Source of the DNA: CALDTK01 sp041744755
Lineage (GTDB): Bacteria; Bacteroidota; Bacteroidia; Chitinophagales; Saprospiraceae
Direction: 5' to 3'
Length of the DNA stretch: 46,051 bases
NCBI GenBank assembly: GCA_041744755.1
Contig: JBGTKC010000097.1
Location: forward strand, 1-46,051
The translations under genes and the position numbers were made by a program. This document shows, piece after piece, positions 32,071 to 40,558 of the stretch (its first letter is position 1; each line of letters begins with the position of its first letter). The notes beneath the pieces are model-generated. The model worked only from the letters and a program-made list of their open reading frames with translations. It did not search any database and had not been told where the DNA came from.

Positions 32071-33891
32071 ATGATCTCTCCCCGCAGGCTACTCTTCGGT
32101 GCGGCCGTTTTGGCGCTAAGCCTCCTCACGGCCCCGGTCTTCGCCCAGATGGAGGTCGAGCTCGCGAAGCAGTACTTCGAACAGGGCGAATTCGAAAAGG
32201 CCGGTGGCCTCTACCAGAAGCTCTACGATCGGCAGCCCGCCAACGAGTACTACCTCACGCGCTACCTCGAGAGTCTCGCGGGGGCCAAGCGCTACGACGA
32301 GGCCGACAAGACCATCAGGCGCGCCCTGAAGGAGGATCCGGAGCGGGTCTCCCTACTCGTTCAGCAGGGACAGATGCTCGAAGATCAGGGCGAGGTAGAC
32401 GAGGCCAAGAAGGTGTACGCCGACGCGCTTAAGCGGATGCCGGCCGAGCGCTTCGCGATCCAAAAGCTCGCGAACGCTTTCGCGAAGGCGGCCAAGTACG
32501 AACTCTCCGCCCAGGCTTACGAACAGGGTGGCGTGGCGCTCAAGGACAAGGCCTTCTTCGCCTACTACCTCGGGGGACTGTACCAGCAGCTCAACCAGGA
32601 GGACAAAATGATCGAGAACTACCTGCTCGCCATCCAGGACAAGCCTCAGCGCATGCCCACGGTGCAGGGAATTTTCTCGCGCTCGCTCGATGATGACGGC
32701 CTGAAGAAAGTCCAGGTAGCGATCCTGCAGCAAGTCCAGGGCGATCCCGACAATGAGGGCCTCGTGGAGCTCCTCGTCTGGAGCTACATCCAGCAGCGGG
32801 ACTACCGCTCCGCCATGCGGCAGGTGCGCGCCCTCGACCTACGCAATGGCGAGGACGGCCAGCGCATCTTCCGCCTCGCGACCACGGCATTGATTGAGCG
32901 ACAGTTCCTGGCTGCACAGGACGGATTCGCTTACATCATCGAGAAGAAGGGTCCGCGTAATCCATTCTACATCGACGCCAAACGCCTCAGCCTCGACGCC
33001 GAGCGCCAGCGACTGCTCTCCGACAACAACTTCGATCGCTCTGCATTCGAGGCACTCGAGCAACAGTACGAGGCGTTTTTGGCGGAAGCCGGACTCAACA
33101 GCGCCACCGCCAGCATCGCGCACGAACTAGCGCTGTTGCGGGCCTACCAGCTCGACAAGCGCGGGGACGCCATCGCGCTCCTGAAGCAGGTCCTCGCCTT
33201 CCCGCTCATCGACGATTTCGCGGCCTCACTCAAGCTTACCCTGGCCGACCTTTACCTCATGGAGGGCGAGCGCTGGGAGTCGACCCTGCTCTACGGCCAG
33301 GTAGACAAGGCCTTCCCCGAAGGCCAGCTCGGACACGAGGCCCGCTTCCGTAACGCGAGGCTCAGTTATTTCTCGAGCGACTTCGAGTGGGCGCAGGAGC
33401 AGTTTGACATCCTCAAGTCGAGCACTTCGCGGCTGATCGCCAACGACGCCATCGACATGTCGGTGTTCATCATGGACAACCTGAATCTCGACACGACCTC
33501 CGCGCCGCTGGCCATCTACGCCGCGGCGGAACTGCTCACGTTCCAGCGCAAGTTCGGGGCCGCCAACCTCAAGTTGGACAGTCTCACGAGGCGCTTCCCC
33601 GAGCACGGCCTCGTCGACGACATCATCTTCATGCGCGGCGACATCGAGCAGCAGCAGGCGCACTACCCGGAGGCCATCGCGTACTACCGACGCGTCGTGA
33701 CGGAATTCCCGCAGGACATCCGCGCCGACAATGCGCTGTTCCGTTGGGCCGAGATCGCGGAAAAGTATTTAGGAGATCCGGCTTCCGCCAAAACGCTATA
33801 CGAGCGTCTCTTCCTGGAGTACGACAACAGTATCCTGGCCGTGGAGGCGCGGAAGCGCTTTAGGCGCTTGCGGGGGGACGAGCTAGGATAG
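32071..33891 (+). CDS. exported tetratricopeptide repeat protein
   Basis: A 606-residue protein with a clear signal peptide (M-I-S-P-R-R-L-L-F-G-A-A-V-L-A-L-S-L-L-T-A-P-V-F-A-Q). TPR-like helical pairs run through much of its length, for example A-K-Q-Y-F-E-Q-G-E-F-E-K-A-G-G-L-Y-Q-K-L-Y, D-E-A-D-K-T-I-R-R-A-L-K-E-D-P and A-I-A-Y-Y-R-R-V-V-T-E-F-P near the C-terminus. It probably acts as a periplasmic scaffold; the partner is unknown. The final repeats resemble outer-membrane lipoprotein/YbgF-type TPRs. Hairpin motifs lie in the signal-peptide codons (32107-32122, imperfect), at 33075-33090 and at 33780-33794. It converges with the PfkB gene across a palindrome. Confidence 0.88.
   Translation: MISPRRLLFGAAVLALSLLTAPVFAQMEVELAKQYFEQGEFEKAGGLYQKLYDRQPANEYYLTRYLESLAGAKRYDEADKTIRRALKEDPERVSLLVQQGQMLEDQGEVDEAKKVYADALKRMPAERFAIQKLANAFAKAAKYELSAQAYEQGGVALKDKAFFAYYLGGLYQQLNQEDKMIENYLLAIQDKPQRMPTVQGIFSRSLDDDGLKKVQVAILQQVQGDPDNEGLVELLVWSYIQQRDYRSAMRQVRALDLRNGEDGQRIFRLATTALIERQFLAAQDGFAYIIEKKGPRNPFYIDAKRLSLDAERQRLLSDNNFDRSAFEALEQQYEAFLAEAGLNSATASIAHELALLRAYQLDKRGDAIALLKQVLAFPLIDDFAASLKLTLADLYLMEGERWESTLLYGQVDKAFPEGQLGHEARFRNARLSYFSSDFEWAQEQFDILKSSTSRLIANDAIDMSVFIMDNLNLDTTSAPLAIYAAAELLTFQRKFGAANLKLDSLTRRFPEHGLVDDIIFMRGDIEQQQAHYPEAIAYYRRVVTEFPQDIRADNALFRWAEIAEKYLGDPASAKTLYERLFLEYDNSILAVEARKRFRRLRGDELG
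33780..33794 (-). repeat. dispersed hairpin motif: stem GGC/GCC, loop GGAA
   Basis: Antisense in the TPR gene; the coding strand gives A-S-A-K-T. Near matches in the same gene: 32107-32122 (five-base loop GCTAA) and 33075-33090 (one extra T, loop GGAA). Confidence 0.84.
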
Positions 33892-33901
33892 AGTATCGTT
33901 T

Positions 33902-34009
33902 GTACGCGAGGTGCGCTCTGGAGGCGCGAGCAGCGCACGGCCGAAGCGGCGGCGTGCCAGCGGGGGTTCACATTGCGCTCTTCGCGTCCTCAGAGCGCTC
34001 CTTGCGTCC
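33902..34009. repeat. 35-base imperfect inverted repeat between convergent genes
   Basis: Arms at 33902-33936 and 33975-34009, equal in length, match at 27 of 35 positions when the right arm is complemented. They contain GCGCTCT and ACGC-AAGG-type units also seen in the palindromes at 37878, 40559 and 42353. Its position between two facing stop codons suits a two-way terminator. Confidence 0.7.
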
Positions 34010-34941
34010 TATTCTGGAAGGCTTTGCTTTAGATCAAAGCGCACCAACTCCAAAAACTGCCCCGCCCGCATATCGACGTCGGCTCTCGTGATCTCGAGTA
34101 GGCGATCCGGTCCGAAGTCCTCGCACGTGAAGCTGGCCAGGGCCGACCCGAAGATCACCGCGCGCTTCATGGTCTCGAAGTTGATCACCGGGGCACTCGC
34201 CATGTACCCCATGAAGCCACCGGCGAATGTGTCGCCCGCGCCCGTGGGGTCGAACACCTCGGCCAGCGGTAGTGCCGGCGCGAAAAACATCTGCTCTCCG
34301 TAGAACAGCAAGGCCCCGTGCTCGCCCTTCTTGATGATGAGGTACGGCACTCCCATGGCCACGATCGCTTGGGCGGCCTTGACGAGCGAGCGCTCGCCGG
34401 CGAGTTGGCGCGCCTCCTCGTCGTTGACGATTAGGATGTCGACCTTCGTGAGGAGCGCCTTAAGGTCGTCCATCATGATGTCCATCCAGAAGTTCATCGT
34501 GTCGAGGGCGACGAGCTTCGGTCGGTCGTTCATTTGCTCGAGGACCTTCATCTGCACACTCGGCGTAAGGTTGCCGAGCATGAGGAACTCCGTGTCTTTG
34601 TAGCCTTCCGGCAAAACGGGGTCGAAGTCGGCCAGCACGTTGAGCTGCGTATCGAGCGTGTCCCGCCCGTTCATGTCGTCGTGGTACTTGCCGGCCCAGA
34701 AGAAGGACTTCTCGTCCTCGCGCACCTGAACCCCCTCCAGATCCACCTCGCGCTCGCGGAGTTCGGCGAGGAAAGACTCCGGGAAATCGCCCCCGATCAC
34801 GGAGACCAGTTGCACCGGCTTCGTGAAGAAGCTGGCGGCTAGGGCGATGAAGGAGTTGGTCCCACCGATGGCGCGATCGCGCTTGGCGTAGGGGGTTTCG
34901 ACAGAGTCGAGGGCAAGGGTGCCGACGGAGAGGAGGCCCAT
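34009..34941 (-). CDS. PfkB family carbohydrate / nucleoside kinase
   Basis: A 310-residue ribokinase-fold kinase that phosphorylates a sugar or nucleoside with ATP. The C-terminal family signature is F-D-P-T-G-A-G-D-T-F-A-G-G-F, with Asp237 as catalytic base. The N-terminal substrate region includes G-G-T-N-S-F-I-A-L-A. Lid and nucleotide-binding segments (L-I-V-N-D-E-E-A-R, I-I-K-K-G-E-H-G-A) follow. The substrate cannot be told from sequence; ribokinase-, fructokinase- and adenosine-kinase-like members look alike at this level. It is monocistronic, with TAG as stop. A GCC-stem/GGAA-loop hairpin motif at 34603-34617 is read V-L-P-E-G. Confidence 0.92.
   Translation of the reverse strand: MGLLSVGTLALDSVETPYAKRDRAIGGTNSFIALAASFFTKPVQLVSVIGGDFPESFLAELREREVDLEGVQVREDEKSFFWAGKYHDDMNGRDTLDTQLNVLADFDPVLPEGYKDTEFLMLGNLTPSVQMKVLEQMNDRPKLVALDTMNFWMDIMMDDLKALLTKVDILIVNDEEARQLAGERSLVKAAQAIVAMGVPYLIIKKGEHGALLFYGEQMFFAPALPLAEVFDPTGAGDTFAGGFMGYMASAPVINFETMKRAVIFGSALASFTCEDFGPDRLLEITRADVDMRAGQFLELVRFDLKQSLPE
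34603..34617 (-). repeat. dispersed hairpin motif: stem GCC/GGC, loop GGAA
   Basis: Sense in the PfkB kinase gene, read V-L-P-E-G. Confidence 0.84.
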
Positions 34942-35020
34942 AAGAGGTGGGAAATTTTGCGTAGGTTAGGATTGCAAGGTTACGGCAGGTGGGCTACATT
35001 TGCCGCCGCTAAACCAGCAC

Positions 35021-35094
35021 GCCTGCTTAGCTCAGTTGGTTAGAGCGGTTGACTGTTAATCAATAGGTCACTGGTTCGAGTCCAGTAGCGGGCG
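35021..35094 (+). tRNA. tRNA-Asn, anticodon GTT
   Basis: Cloverleaf folds well. The acceptor stem is GCCTGCT with AGCGGGC (one G-T pair), the D arm GCTC/GAGC, and the anticodon stem GTTGA/TCAAT around C-T-G-T-T-A-A. The T arm is ACTGG/CCAGT with TTCGAGT. The discriminator base is G, and CCA is not encoded. A terminator follows 14 bases later. Confidence 0.97.
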
Positions 35095-35107
35095 CACATT
35101 TCGAGAA

Positions 35108-35137
35108 AAGCCCGCGGCGAGAGTCGTGGGCTTTTTT
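35108..35137 (+). terminator. rho-independent terminator of tRNA-Asn
   Basis: An 11-pair stem (AAGCCCGCGGC with GTCGTGGGCTT, two G-T pairs), a GAGA loop, and a T run ending the stem. Confidence 0.9.
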
Positions 35138-35197
35138 GTTGGACTGCCGCAATAGAAACTAGCGCAGTAGCCACCGCCGTAGGCCACTCCCCACGCG

Positions 35198-36289
35198 CTA
35201 CCCTTTGTTCGCCAGTTGTCCACACGCCGCATCGATATCCTTGCCGCGGCTCCGCCGCACCGTCACCGTCACCCCGCGTTCTGCGAGCGTCTGCGCAAAA
35301 AGGTCCACCACCGCGGAATCACTGCGCCCGAATCTCTCGTCCCCAATGGGATTGTACTCGATCACGTTGACCCGCACCGGGAAACGGCGGCACAGATTCG
35401 CCAACTCGTGCGCGTCCTCGACGGTGTCGTTAAATCCCCGCAGAGCAATGTACTCGTAACTGATTCGGTTGCGCGTGCGCTGGTAGTAGTCGTCGAGGGC
35501 GTCCATGAGGGAGGCGAGGTCGTTCGAGTCGTTGATCGGCATGATCTCCGAGCGCTTCGTGTCGTCGGCAGCGTGGAGGCTGAGGGCGAGATTAACCTTG
35601 GAGTTGACGTCGGCGAGGCGGCGGATGGCCTTAGCGATGCCCGCGGTCGAGATGGTGAGTCGGCGGGGACTCATCCCCAGGCCTTCCGGCGATGTGATCA
35701 GATCCACTGAGCGCATCACGGACTGGAAGGCCAGCAGCGGCTCGCCCATTCCCATGTAGACCACGTTGGTGAGCGGCCTGCCGAAGGTCGCCTCGCAGAT
35801 CGCGTTCACGAGGCGAACCTGGTCGTAGATCTCGCTGGCCGTCAGGTTACGTACCCGCGCCATCTTGCCGGTCGCGCAGAAGGAGCACGTTAGGCTACAA
35901 CCGACCTGTGAGCTTACGCAGACGGTAAAGCGCTGGACTTTTACCACCGGTATCAGCACCGACTCGATCAGGTGCCCGTCGTGCAAGCGGTAGCGAACCT
36001 TGATGGTCCCGTCGTCCGACACCTGGCGCGCGTCCTCCCGGAGGCTCGGGATCACGAAGTCGGCTGCGAGCTTCTCCCGGAGCGACTTGCCCAGGTTCGT
36101 CATCATCGCAAACTCGGTCACGCCGTGTTGCCAGAGCCACTGCTGGAGCTGTTTTACGCGAAAGCGTGGCTCCTGGACCTCGGCAAACCAAGCCTCTAGT
36201 GCCGCGGTGTCCAGCTCCCGGATGTCGCGACGCTCGGCCACGGTGGCGGGCATGAGATCGGCGACCTCTTGTGTGATTATCGTGCTCAT
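35198..36289 (-). CDS. rlmN: 23S rRNA (adenine-2503-C2)-methyltransferase / tRNA A37 methyltransferase RlmN
   Basis: Radical-SAM enzyme that methylates C2 of A2503 in 23S rRNA and A37 in some tRNAs. I chose the ATG giving M-S-T-I-I-T-Q-E-V-A-D (363 residues, the family length). The 4Fe-4S motif is C-S-L-T-C-S-F-C (C-x3-C-x2-C) in Q-V-G-C-S-L-T-C-S-F-C-A-T-G. The methyl-carrying cysteine is near the C-terminus in G-K-D-I-D-A-A-C-G-Q-L. Also seen: V-V-Y-M-G-M-G-E-P-L, S-L-H-A-A-D-D and V-N-V-I-E-Y-N-P. It lies opposite tRNA-Asn. A hairpin motif with the four-base stem ACGC/GCGT is present at 36151-36167. Confidence 0.97.
   Translation of the reverse strand: MSTIITQEVADLMPATVAERRDIRELDTAALEAWFAEVQEPRFRVKQLQQWLWQHGVTEFAMMTNLGKSLREKLAADFVIPSLREDARQVSDDGTIKVRYRLHDGHLIESVLIPVVKVQRFTVCVSSQVGCSLTCSFCATGKMARVRNLTASEIYDQVRLVNAICEATFGRPLTNVVYMGMGEPLLAFQSVMRSVDLITSPEGLGMSPRRLTISTAGIAKAIRRLADVNSKVNLALSLHAADDTKRSEIMPINDSNDLASLMDALDDYYQRTRNRISYEYIALRGFNDTVEDAHELANLCRRFPVRVNVIEYNPIGDERFGRSDSAVVDLFAQTLAERGVTVTVRRSRGKDIDAACGQLANKG
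36151..36167 (+). repeat. dispersed hairpin motif, longer stem ACGC/GCGT, loop GAAA
   Basis: GTTTT-ACGC-GAAA-GCGT, antisense in rlmN. One extra base on each side of the stem keeps complementarity, again pointing to the fold as the conserved property. Confidence 0.7.
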
Positions 36290-36299
36290 TATCAGGGTG

Positions 36300-36307
36300 C
36301 GAAGGTA
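36300..36307 (-). promoter_or_regulatory. candidate -7 promoter box TACCTTCG for rlmN
   Basis: TACCTTCG on the minus strand, 10 bases before the rlmN start codon. That is one mismatch from TAnnTTTG and implies a very short leader. Confidence 0.35.
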
Positions 36308-36673
36308 CGAAGGGCAATTGTCTAAGCGTGAAGGTTGAATCGTTGAATGCGCTACCACGTGTGGCCCGCCTGCAAGGACGAGGGGCTTATACCATAAGTG
36401 CCGGCACAAGCACCATTCGGGTCCCCCGTCTTTATGGGCGGCCCTTAGGAAGTGCAAGCCAGACGGGCGCCGTCTAGCGTGACCAACCTCACAATTCAGT
36501 TACGCCTGGCGGAGCGTCAGACACCACGCCAGTCGAATACACAGCTCGGGCCTCAAAATTCAGACGCACGATCGCACAGCCCATCTGGGCAAAGCCGCCT
36601 ATTTAGCGCAGCGCATACATAGGCGAAGCCGCCCGTCTACCGCAGGGTCCATCCAGCCTCCGGCGCCCTGCCC

Positions 36674-36681
36674 TACTTTCG
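36674..36681 (+). promoter_or_regulatory. candidate -7 promoter box TACTTTCG for the histidine kinase gene
   Basis: TACTTTCG ends 7 bases before the ATG, one mismatch from TAnnTTTG. If used, the transcript would be nearly leaderless. Confidence 0.3.
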
Positions 36682-36688
36682 CCTCCCG

Positions 36689-37852
36689 ATGCCCGCCTCC
36701 CGACTCTGGAACACCTTACTCGCCATCGTCGGGGCGATCATCGTCATCGGGAGCGTCCTGGCTACCATGTACTTCGTGCGCAACCTCGCCCGCGAGGAGC
36801 GCAGCAAGGTCCAGATATGGCTCGAGGCCCAAAACGCGATCAGCGACCTGCTCACCGACGAGGACGCAGTCGATTGCGACCTGACGCTGCACACCTTCAT
36901 CCTCGCGAGTAATACGACCATCCCCCTGGTGCTCGTCGGACCGTACAACGACATCCTCGGCGGTCGCAACTTCGGCAAGCGGCGCGACGAGGACACGAGC
37001 TACCTCCGACGGGTCGTCAATGAACAGACGGCAGCCGGCATTGCCCCGCTCATCATCGACGACACGCAGCTGTTCTACCTCGAGAGCAAGCTCCTTACCC
37101 GCCTGCGCTACTACCCGATCGTGCTCTTCGCCCTGCTCGCCACCTTCGTTGGCTTCGGGTACTTCGCGATCAACTCGAACCGGCGCGCGGAGCAAAACCG
37201 CGTCTGGGTTGGGATGGCGAAGGAGACCGCCCACCAGCTCGGCACGCCCATCAGCGCCATCATGGCCTGGGTCGAGTACCTCAAGGCCGAACACAGCGAC
37301 AATCCCGAACTCGACGACGTAGCCGACGAACTCACGCAGGATGTCGACCGCCTCCAGCTCGTGGCCGATCGCTTCAACAAAATCGGGTCGACCCCAGAGC
37401 TGGTCTCGCTCGCCCTGCCGGCGCTGTTGGAGAGCATCTACTCCTACATGAACCGCCGCGCACCCCGCAAGGTGGACTTCCGCCTGGAGATCGACCCGAG
37501 CGTGTCCGAGGCGGAGGTATCCGTCAATAAGCACCTGTTTGACTGGGTGCTGGAAAATCTCATCCGCAACGCCCTCGACGCCATGGACGGCTCGGGCGAG
37601 CTAATCCTGGCCGCACGCCGCGATGGGAAGCTGATCGAGATCACGGTCAAGGACAGCGGCAAGGGGATCCCGTCGTCGAAGCACAAAACGGTGTTCCGGC
37701 CGGGCTTCACGACTAAGTCGCGCGGCTGGGGCCTGGGCCTGAGCCTCGCCAAGCGCATCGTCGAGGAGTATCACGGGGGGCGGATCATGGTCAAGGAGAG
37801 CAGCGTTGGCCGCGGCTCCACCTTCGCGGTGCGCTTGCCCGCTTCTTCATGA
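36689..37852 (+). CDS. membrane-bound sensor histidine kinase
   Basis: A 387-residue two-membrane-segment kinase (about 8-30 and 140-162) with a ~110-residue extracytoplasmic sensor of unknown type. The phosphoacceptor is His182 in V-G-M-A-K-E-T-A-H-Q-L-G-T-P, a form common in this phylum. The ATPase domain has the N-box E-N-L-I-R-N-A-L-D-A-M, the G1-box D-S-G-K-G-I-P, an F-box-like F-R-P-G-F-T-T-K and the G2-box G-L-G-L-S-L-A-K. No response regulator is adjacent, so it is an orphan kinase. The downstream TonB-dependent receptor is separated by a palindrome and is probably not cotranscribed. Confidence 0.95.
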   Translation: MPASRLWNTLLAIVGAIIVIGSVLATMYFVRNLAREERSKVQIWLEAQNAISDLLTDEDAVDCDLTLHTFILASNTTIPLVLVGPYNDILGGRNFGKRRDEDTSYLRRVVNEQTAAGIAPLIIDDTQLFYLESKLLTRLRYYPIVLFALLATFVGFGYFAINSNRRAEQNRVWVGMAKETAHQLGTPISAIMAWVEYLKAEHSDNPELDDVADELTQDVDRLQLVADRFNKIGSTPELVSLALPALLESIYSYMNRRAPRKVDFRLEIDPSVSEAEVSVNKHLFDWVLENLIRNALDAMDGSGELILAARRDGKLIEITVKDSGKGIPSSKHKTVFRPGFTTKSRGWGLGLSLAKRIVEEYHGGRIMVKESSVGRGSTFAVRLPASS

Positions 37853-37877
37853 TGCCTGGAAGGTTTGGACGTAAGTT

Positions 37878-37962
37878 CCGCGAGGGAGCCGCAAACGGAC
37901 GCAAGGCTCGCTTGCCGTGGTGTGCGGCCCATTGGCTTGCGCTCCTGGCGTCTCCATCGCGG
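37878..37962. repeat. palindromic element upstream of the TonB-dependent receptor gene
   Basis: The arm at 37878-37906 (CCGCGAGGGAG ... GACGCAAGG) is complementary, with mismatches and one gap, to 37934-37962 (GGCTTGCGCTCC ... CATCGCGG). The right arm shares GCGCTCC-TGG/TTG-C-TCTCCAT with the element at 40559-40634 on the other side of the receptor gene. Confidence 0.6.
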
Positions 37963-38003
37963 ACCTCGCCTCCCAATCCCGCTGCTCGTGTTTCCTTTGT
38001 CGG

Positions 38004-40556
38004 ATGCGGTGCTTCCCCTCAGCAGCTACGGGCTTACTCTTTTGCCTGTTGCTCTCCCACGCGGCCTCCGCCCAGCTAACCGCCGAAAAAGTATCGACAG
38101 ACCTCAGTCCCCCGCTCACCTTCACCCTCGTCGACAGTCTCGGACGGGGCGTAGGCGAGGCGCTGGTACGGAGTGCGGACGGTCGCTACGCAGGCGTGAG
38201 TGAGGCCTCGGGACGGGTGGTTTTGACGAAAGTCGACGCCCGAAACGATGGGCCAGTAATCGACACGCTGCTCGTCTCTGGCATTGGCTACGGGACGTCG
38301 GTCCTGCCTTGGCCTAAATCGGATCGACTGGTCGTGCCCACATCCACGCTCGCGCTCGCGGAGGCGGTCGTGATCGGGCGGCGCGACGACCCGGTAGCGC
38401 GGCTGCCGTGGCGCGTGGCCACCATCGACGCGGAGGCAATCGCGCGGAGGCAGGCGCCCACCACGGCAACCGTGCTCGAGCAGACGGGCGAGGTCTTCGT
38501 ACAGCGGTCGCAGATGGGCGGGGGGAGTCCCGTCCTACGGGGCTTCGAGGCCAATCGCGTGCTGCTGGTCGTGGATGGCGTGCGGCTCAACAACGCCATC
38601 TACCGCGAGGGACACCTCCAGGCGAGCATCACCGTAGACCCAAACCTGCTCGAGCGCGCCGAGGTCATCTTCGGTCCGGGGAGCCTGCTCTACGGCTCGG
38701 ACGCGATCGGGGGCGTGGTCCACTACCGGACGAAGCAACCGCGGCTGCGCGTCGGCGAGGAACCTAAGTTCGGTGGTTCAGCCTTCCTGCGTCACGCAAC
38801 CGCGAACGGTGAGGCGACCGGCCACGTGGACCTCGCGTACCGGCGCACGCGCTGGGCGAGTTTGACGAGTGTGACGGCCTCGCACTTCGGAGACCTGCGC
38901 GCCGGGCGTAACGTGCCGACGCTGTGGGGCGAGCGGGCCAAGACGCCGTATTACGTAGGTGATGTGGGCGGGCGGGACAGCGTGCTGCCGAACGACAGGC
39001 CTTTCCTCCAGCGGGGGACGGGCTACGATCAAATCGATTTGGCGCAAAAATTCGTCATTCAGCTTTCGCCAAAACGCAAGCTGGATGCCAATCTGCAGTT
39101 CTCGAACAGCACGAATGTGCCGCGTTTCGACAACCTCAGGTTGTATGACGGTGATGATCCACGAGACTTGACGTACGCGGAGTGGTACTACGGTCCGCAG
39201 ACGCGCCTGCTCGGGGCCTTGCGCTCGGTGAATACGGGTCGCACGCGCCTGCACGACCGCGCGCAGTGGATCGCGAGTGCGCAGCGTATCGACGAGGATA
39301 GGTTCGAGCGCTTACGCGAAAACCGTTGGCGGGACTTCAGCATCGTTCGGGTGAATGTCTACGGCCTCACCTTCGACGCCGACAAATCACTCGATGACCG
39401 CGGGCAGCACCGCCTGGGCTACGGCCTAGACGGTCAGCACAACACCGTAGCGAGTGACGGCGGCCGCACCAACGTCGACACGGGCGAGGAGCGGCTCGAC
39501 CGGCTGTCGCGCTACCCGAGCGGCGGTTCGACCCTGAGCAGTGGAGCTGCGTACGCAACCTATCGCTATGCCACGCGCGACGGTAAATTGGACGCGCAGG
39601 CGGGTCTGCGTTACACGCGTAATCACATCAATGCAGTCTTCGGACGCGAAGGCGTCACTGAACCGGTGACCTGGCCGGAGGCGCTGGCCCAGGGGATCAA
39701 ACTAAACAGTTCCGCCTGGACCTGGGCGTCGGGTTTGACCTGGCGACCGGCCGCGGGCACGCTCGTTCAGGCGCTGGCCTCGACCGGATTCCGGGCACCA
39801 AACGTGGACGATTTCGGGAAGACCCGGATTCGTGGAGCTTTTGTGTTGGTGCCCAACCCAGAGCTCCAGCCCGAGCGCGCCTTTAGCACGGAGGTAACGG
39901 TGAGCCAGGCCTTTGGTATCCTGGGGGAAAGTGGTTTTGCCGCAAGGCTGAGTGCGACTGGCTTTGCGACCGAGCTGGAGGGCGTAGTCATCCGCGCGAA
40001 TGGACAGTTGCCGAATGGTGACACGAGCTTCGTGAGCAGTGGGCGGACCTACCGCGTGCAGACGAATGTCAATGCGAACCTGGGTCGGGTGCGGGGCGCC
40101 GGGGTGAAGGCGGACTTCACTTACGGACGAGCGCTAAGTCTCGGGCTGCGGGCTACCTACACCCACGGTCGGTCGATCGCGGAGGACGGAACGGAGCGGC
40201 CGCTGGCGCACATCCCGCCGGTGTTTGGGCAGGCGCTGTTGCGCTACCATCGTAAGCGAATGGATCTGACTACGGTAGCCCGCTTTAACGGTCGCAAGAA
40301 TTGGAAGGACTACGCACCGCTCGGCTCTGAGGACAACGGGGAGCTGGCGATTCTCGACTACGGCACGCCGGCCTGGCTGGCGGTGGATGTGTTTGCGGGG
40401 TATCGCTTGCTCGGGGAGAAGGGAACACAGCGGGTGGAACTACAGGTCGGGGTGGAGAACGTCGGGGACTTGTACTACAAGGGATTCAGTAGCGGGGTCG
40501 GGGCGCCCGGGCGGAATTTTGTGGTGGGGCTGAGGGCGACAGGTTTTGAACGCTAG
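38004..40556 (+). CDS. TonB-dependent outer-membrane receptor, haem/haemoglobin-receptor-like
   Basis: An 850-residue outer-membrane gated channel. I chose the ATG giving M-R-C-F-P-S-A-A-T-G-L-L-F-C-L-L-L-S-H-A-A-S-A-Q (signal peptide); the frame extends upstream without good cause. Next is a carboxypeptidase-like N-terminal extension (about 25-105). The plug domain (about 125-245) has S-P-V-L-R-G-F-E-A-N-R-V-L-L-V-V-D-G-V-R-L-N-N-A-I-Y and G-S-L-L-Y-G-S-D-A-I-G-G-V-V. The beta-barrel follows, with F-R-A-P-N-V-D-D and N-P-E-L-Q-P-E-R near the middle, and a terminal N-F-V-V-G-L-R-A-T-G-F. The plug wording matches haem/haemoglobin receptor subfamilies, but I did not identify ligand histidines. 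It would draw energy from the TonB proteins encoded 6-8 kb upstream. Three perfect hairpin motifs and one near match fall in the gene. Confidence 0.92.
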   Translation: MRCFPSAATGLLFCLLLSHAASAQLTAEKVSTDLSPPLTFTLVDSLGRGVGEALVRSADGRYAGVSEASGRVVLTKVDARNDGPVIDTLLVSGIGYGTSVLPWPKSDRLVVPTSTLALAEAVVIGRRDDPVARLPWRVATIDAEAIARRQAPTTATVLEQTGEVFVQRSQMGGGSPVLRGFEANRVLLVVDGVRLNNAIYREGHLQASITVDPNLLERAEVIFGPGSLLYGSDAIGGVVHYRTKQPRLRVGEEPKFGGSAFLRHATANGEATGHVDLAYRRTRWASLTSVTASHFGDLRAGRNVPTLWGERAKTPYYVGDVGGRDSVLPNDRPFLQRGTGYDQIDLAQKFVIQLSPKRKLDANLQFSNSTNVPRFDNLRLYDGDDPRDLTYAEWYYGPQTRLLGALRSVNTGRTRLHDRAQWIASAQRIDEDRFERLRENRWRDFSIVRVNVYGLTFDADKSLDDRGQHRLGYGLDGQHNTVASDGGRTNVDTGEERLDRLSRYPSGGSTLSSGAAYATYRYATRDGKLDAQAGLRYTRNHINAVFGREGVTEPVTWPEALAQGIKLNSSAWTWASGLTWRPAAGTLVQALASTGFRAPNVDDFGKTRIRGAFVLVPNPELQPERAFSTEVTVSQAFGILGESGFAARLSATGFATELEGVVIRANGQLPNGDTSFVSSGRTYRVQTNVNANLGRVRGAGVKADFTYGRALSLGLRATYTHGRSIAEDGTERPLAHIPPVFGQALLRYHRKRMDLTTVARFNGRKNWKDYAPLGSEDNGELAILDYGTPAWLAVDVFAGYRLLGEKGTQRVELQVGVENVGDLYYKGFSSGVGAPGRNFVVGLRATGFER
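38220..38234 (+). repeat. dispersed hairpin motif: stem GAC/GTC, loop GAAA
   Basis: Sense in the TonB-dependent receptor gene, read V-L-T-K-V. The middle stem pair is A-T instead of G-C or C-G. Confidence 0.82.
39309..39323 (-). repeat. dispersed hairpin motif: stem CGC/GCG, loop GTAA
   Basis: Antisense in the TonB-dependent receptor gene; the coding strand gives R-L-R-E-N. A near match with a G-T outer pair is at 39061-39075 (L-S-P-K). Confidence 0.82.
39934..39948 (+). repeat. dispersed hairpin motif: stem GCC/GGC, loop GCAA
   Basis: Sense in the TonB-dependent receptor gene, read F-A-A-R. Confidence 0.84.
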
Positions 40557-40558
40557 GA

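Larger units (their letters stand above)
36290..36688. other. 399-base divergent intergenic region
   Basis: Separates rlmN (-) from the histidine kinase (+). No protein-like frame and no hairpin motif were seen. The segment 36592-36650 repeats a GCxAAGCCGCC pattern twice. Candidate -7 boxes lie at both ends (36300-36307 and 36674-36681). Confidence 0.5.
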
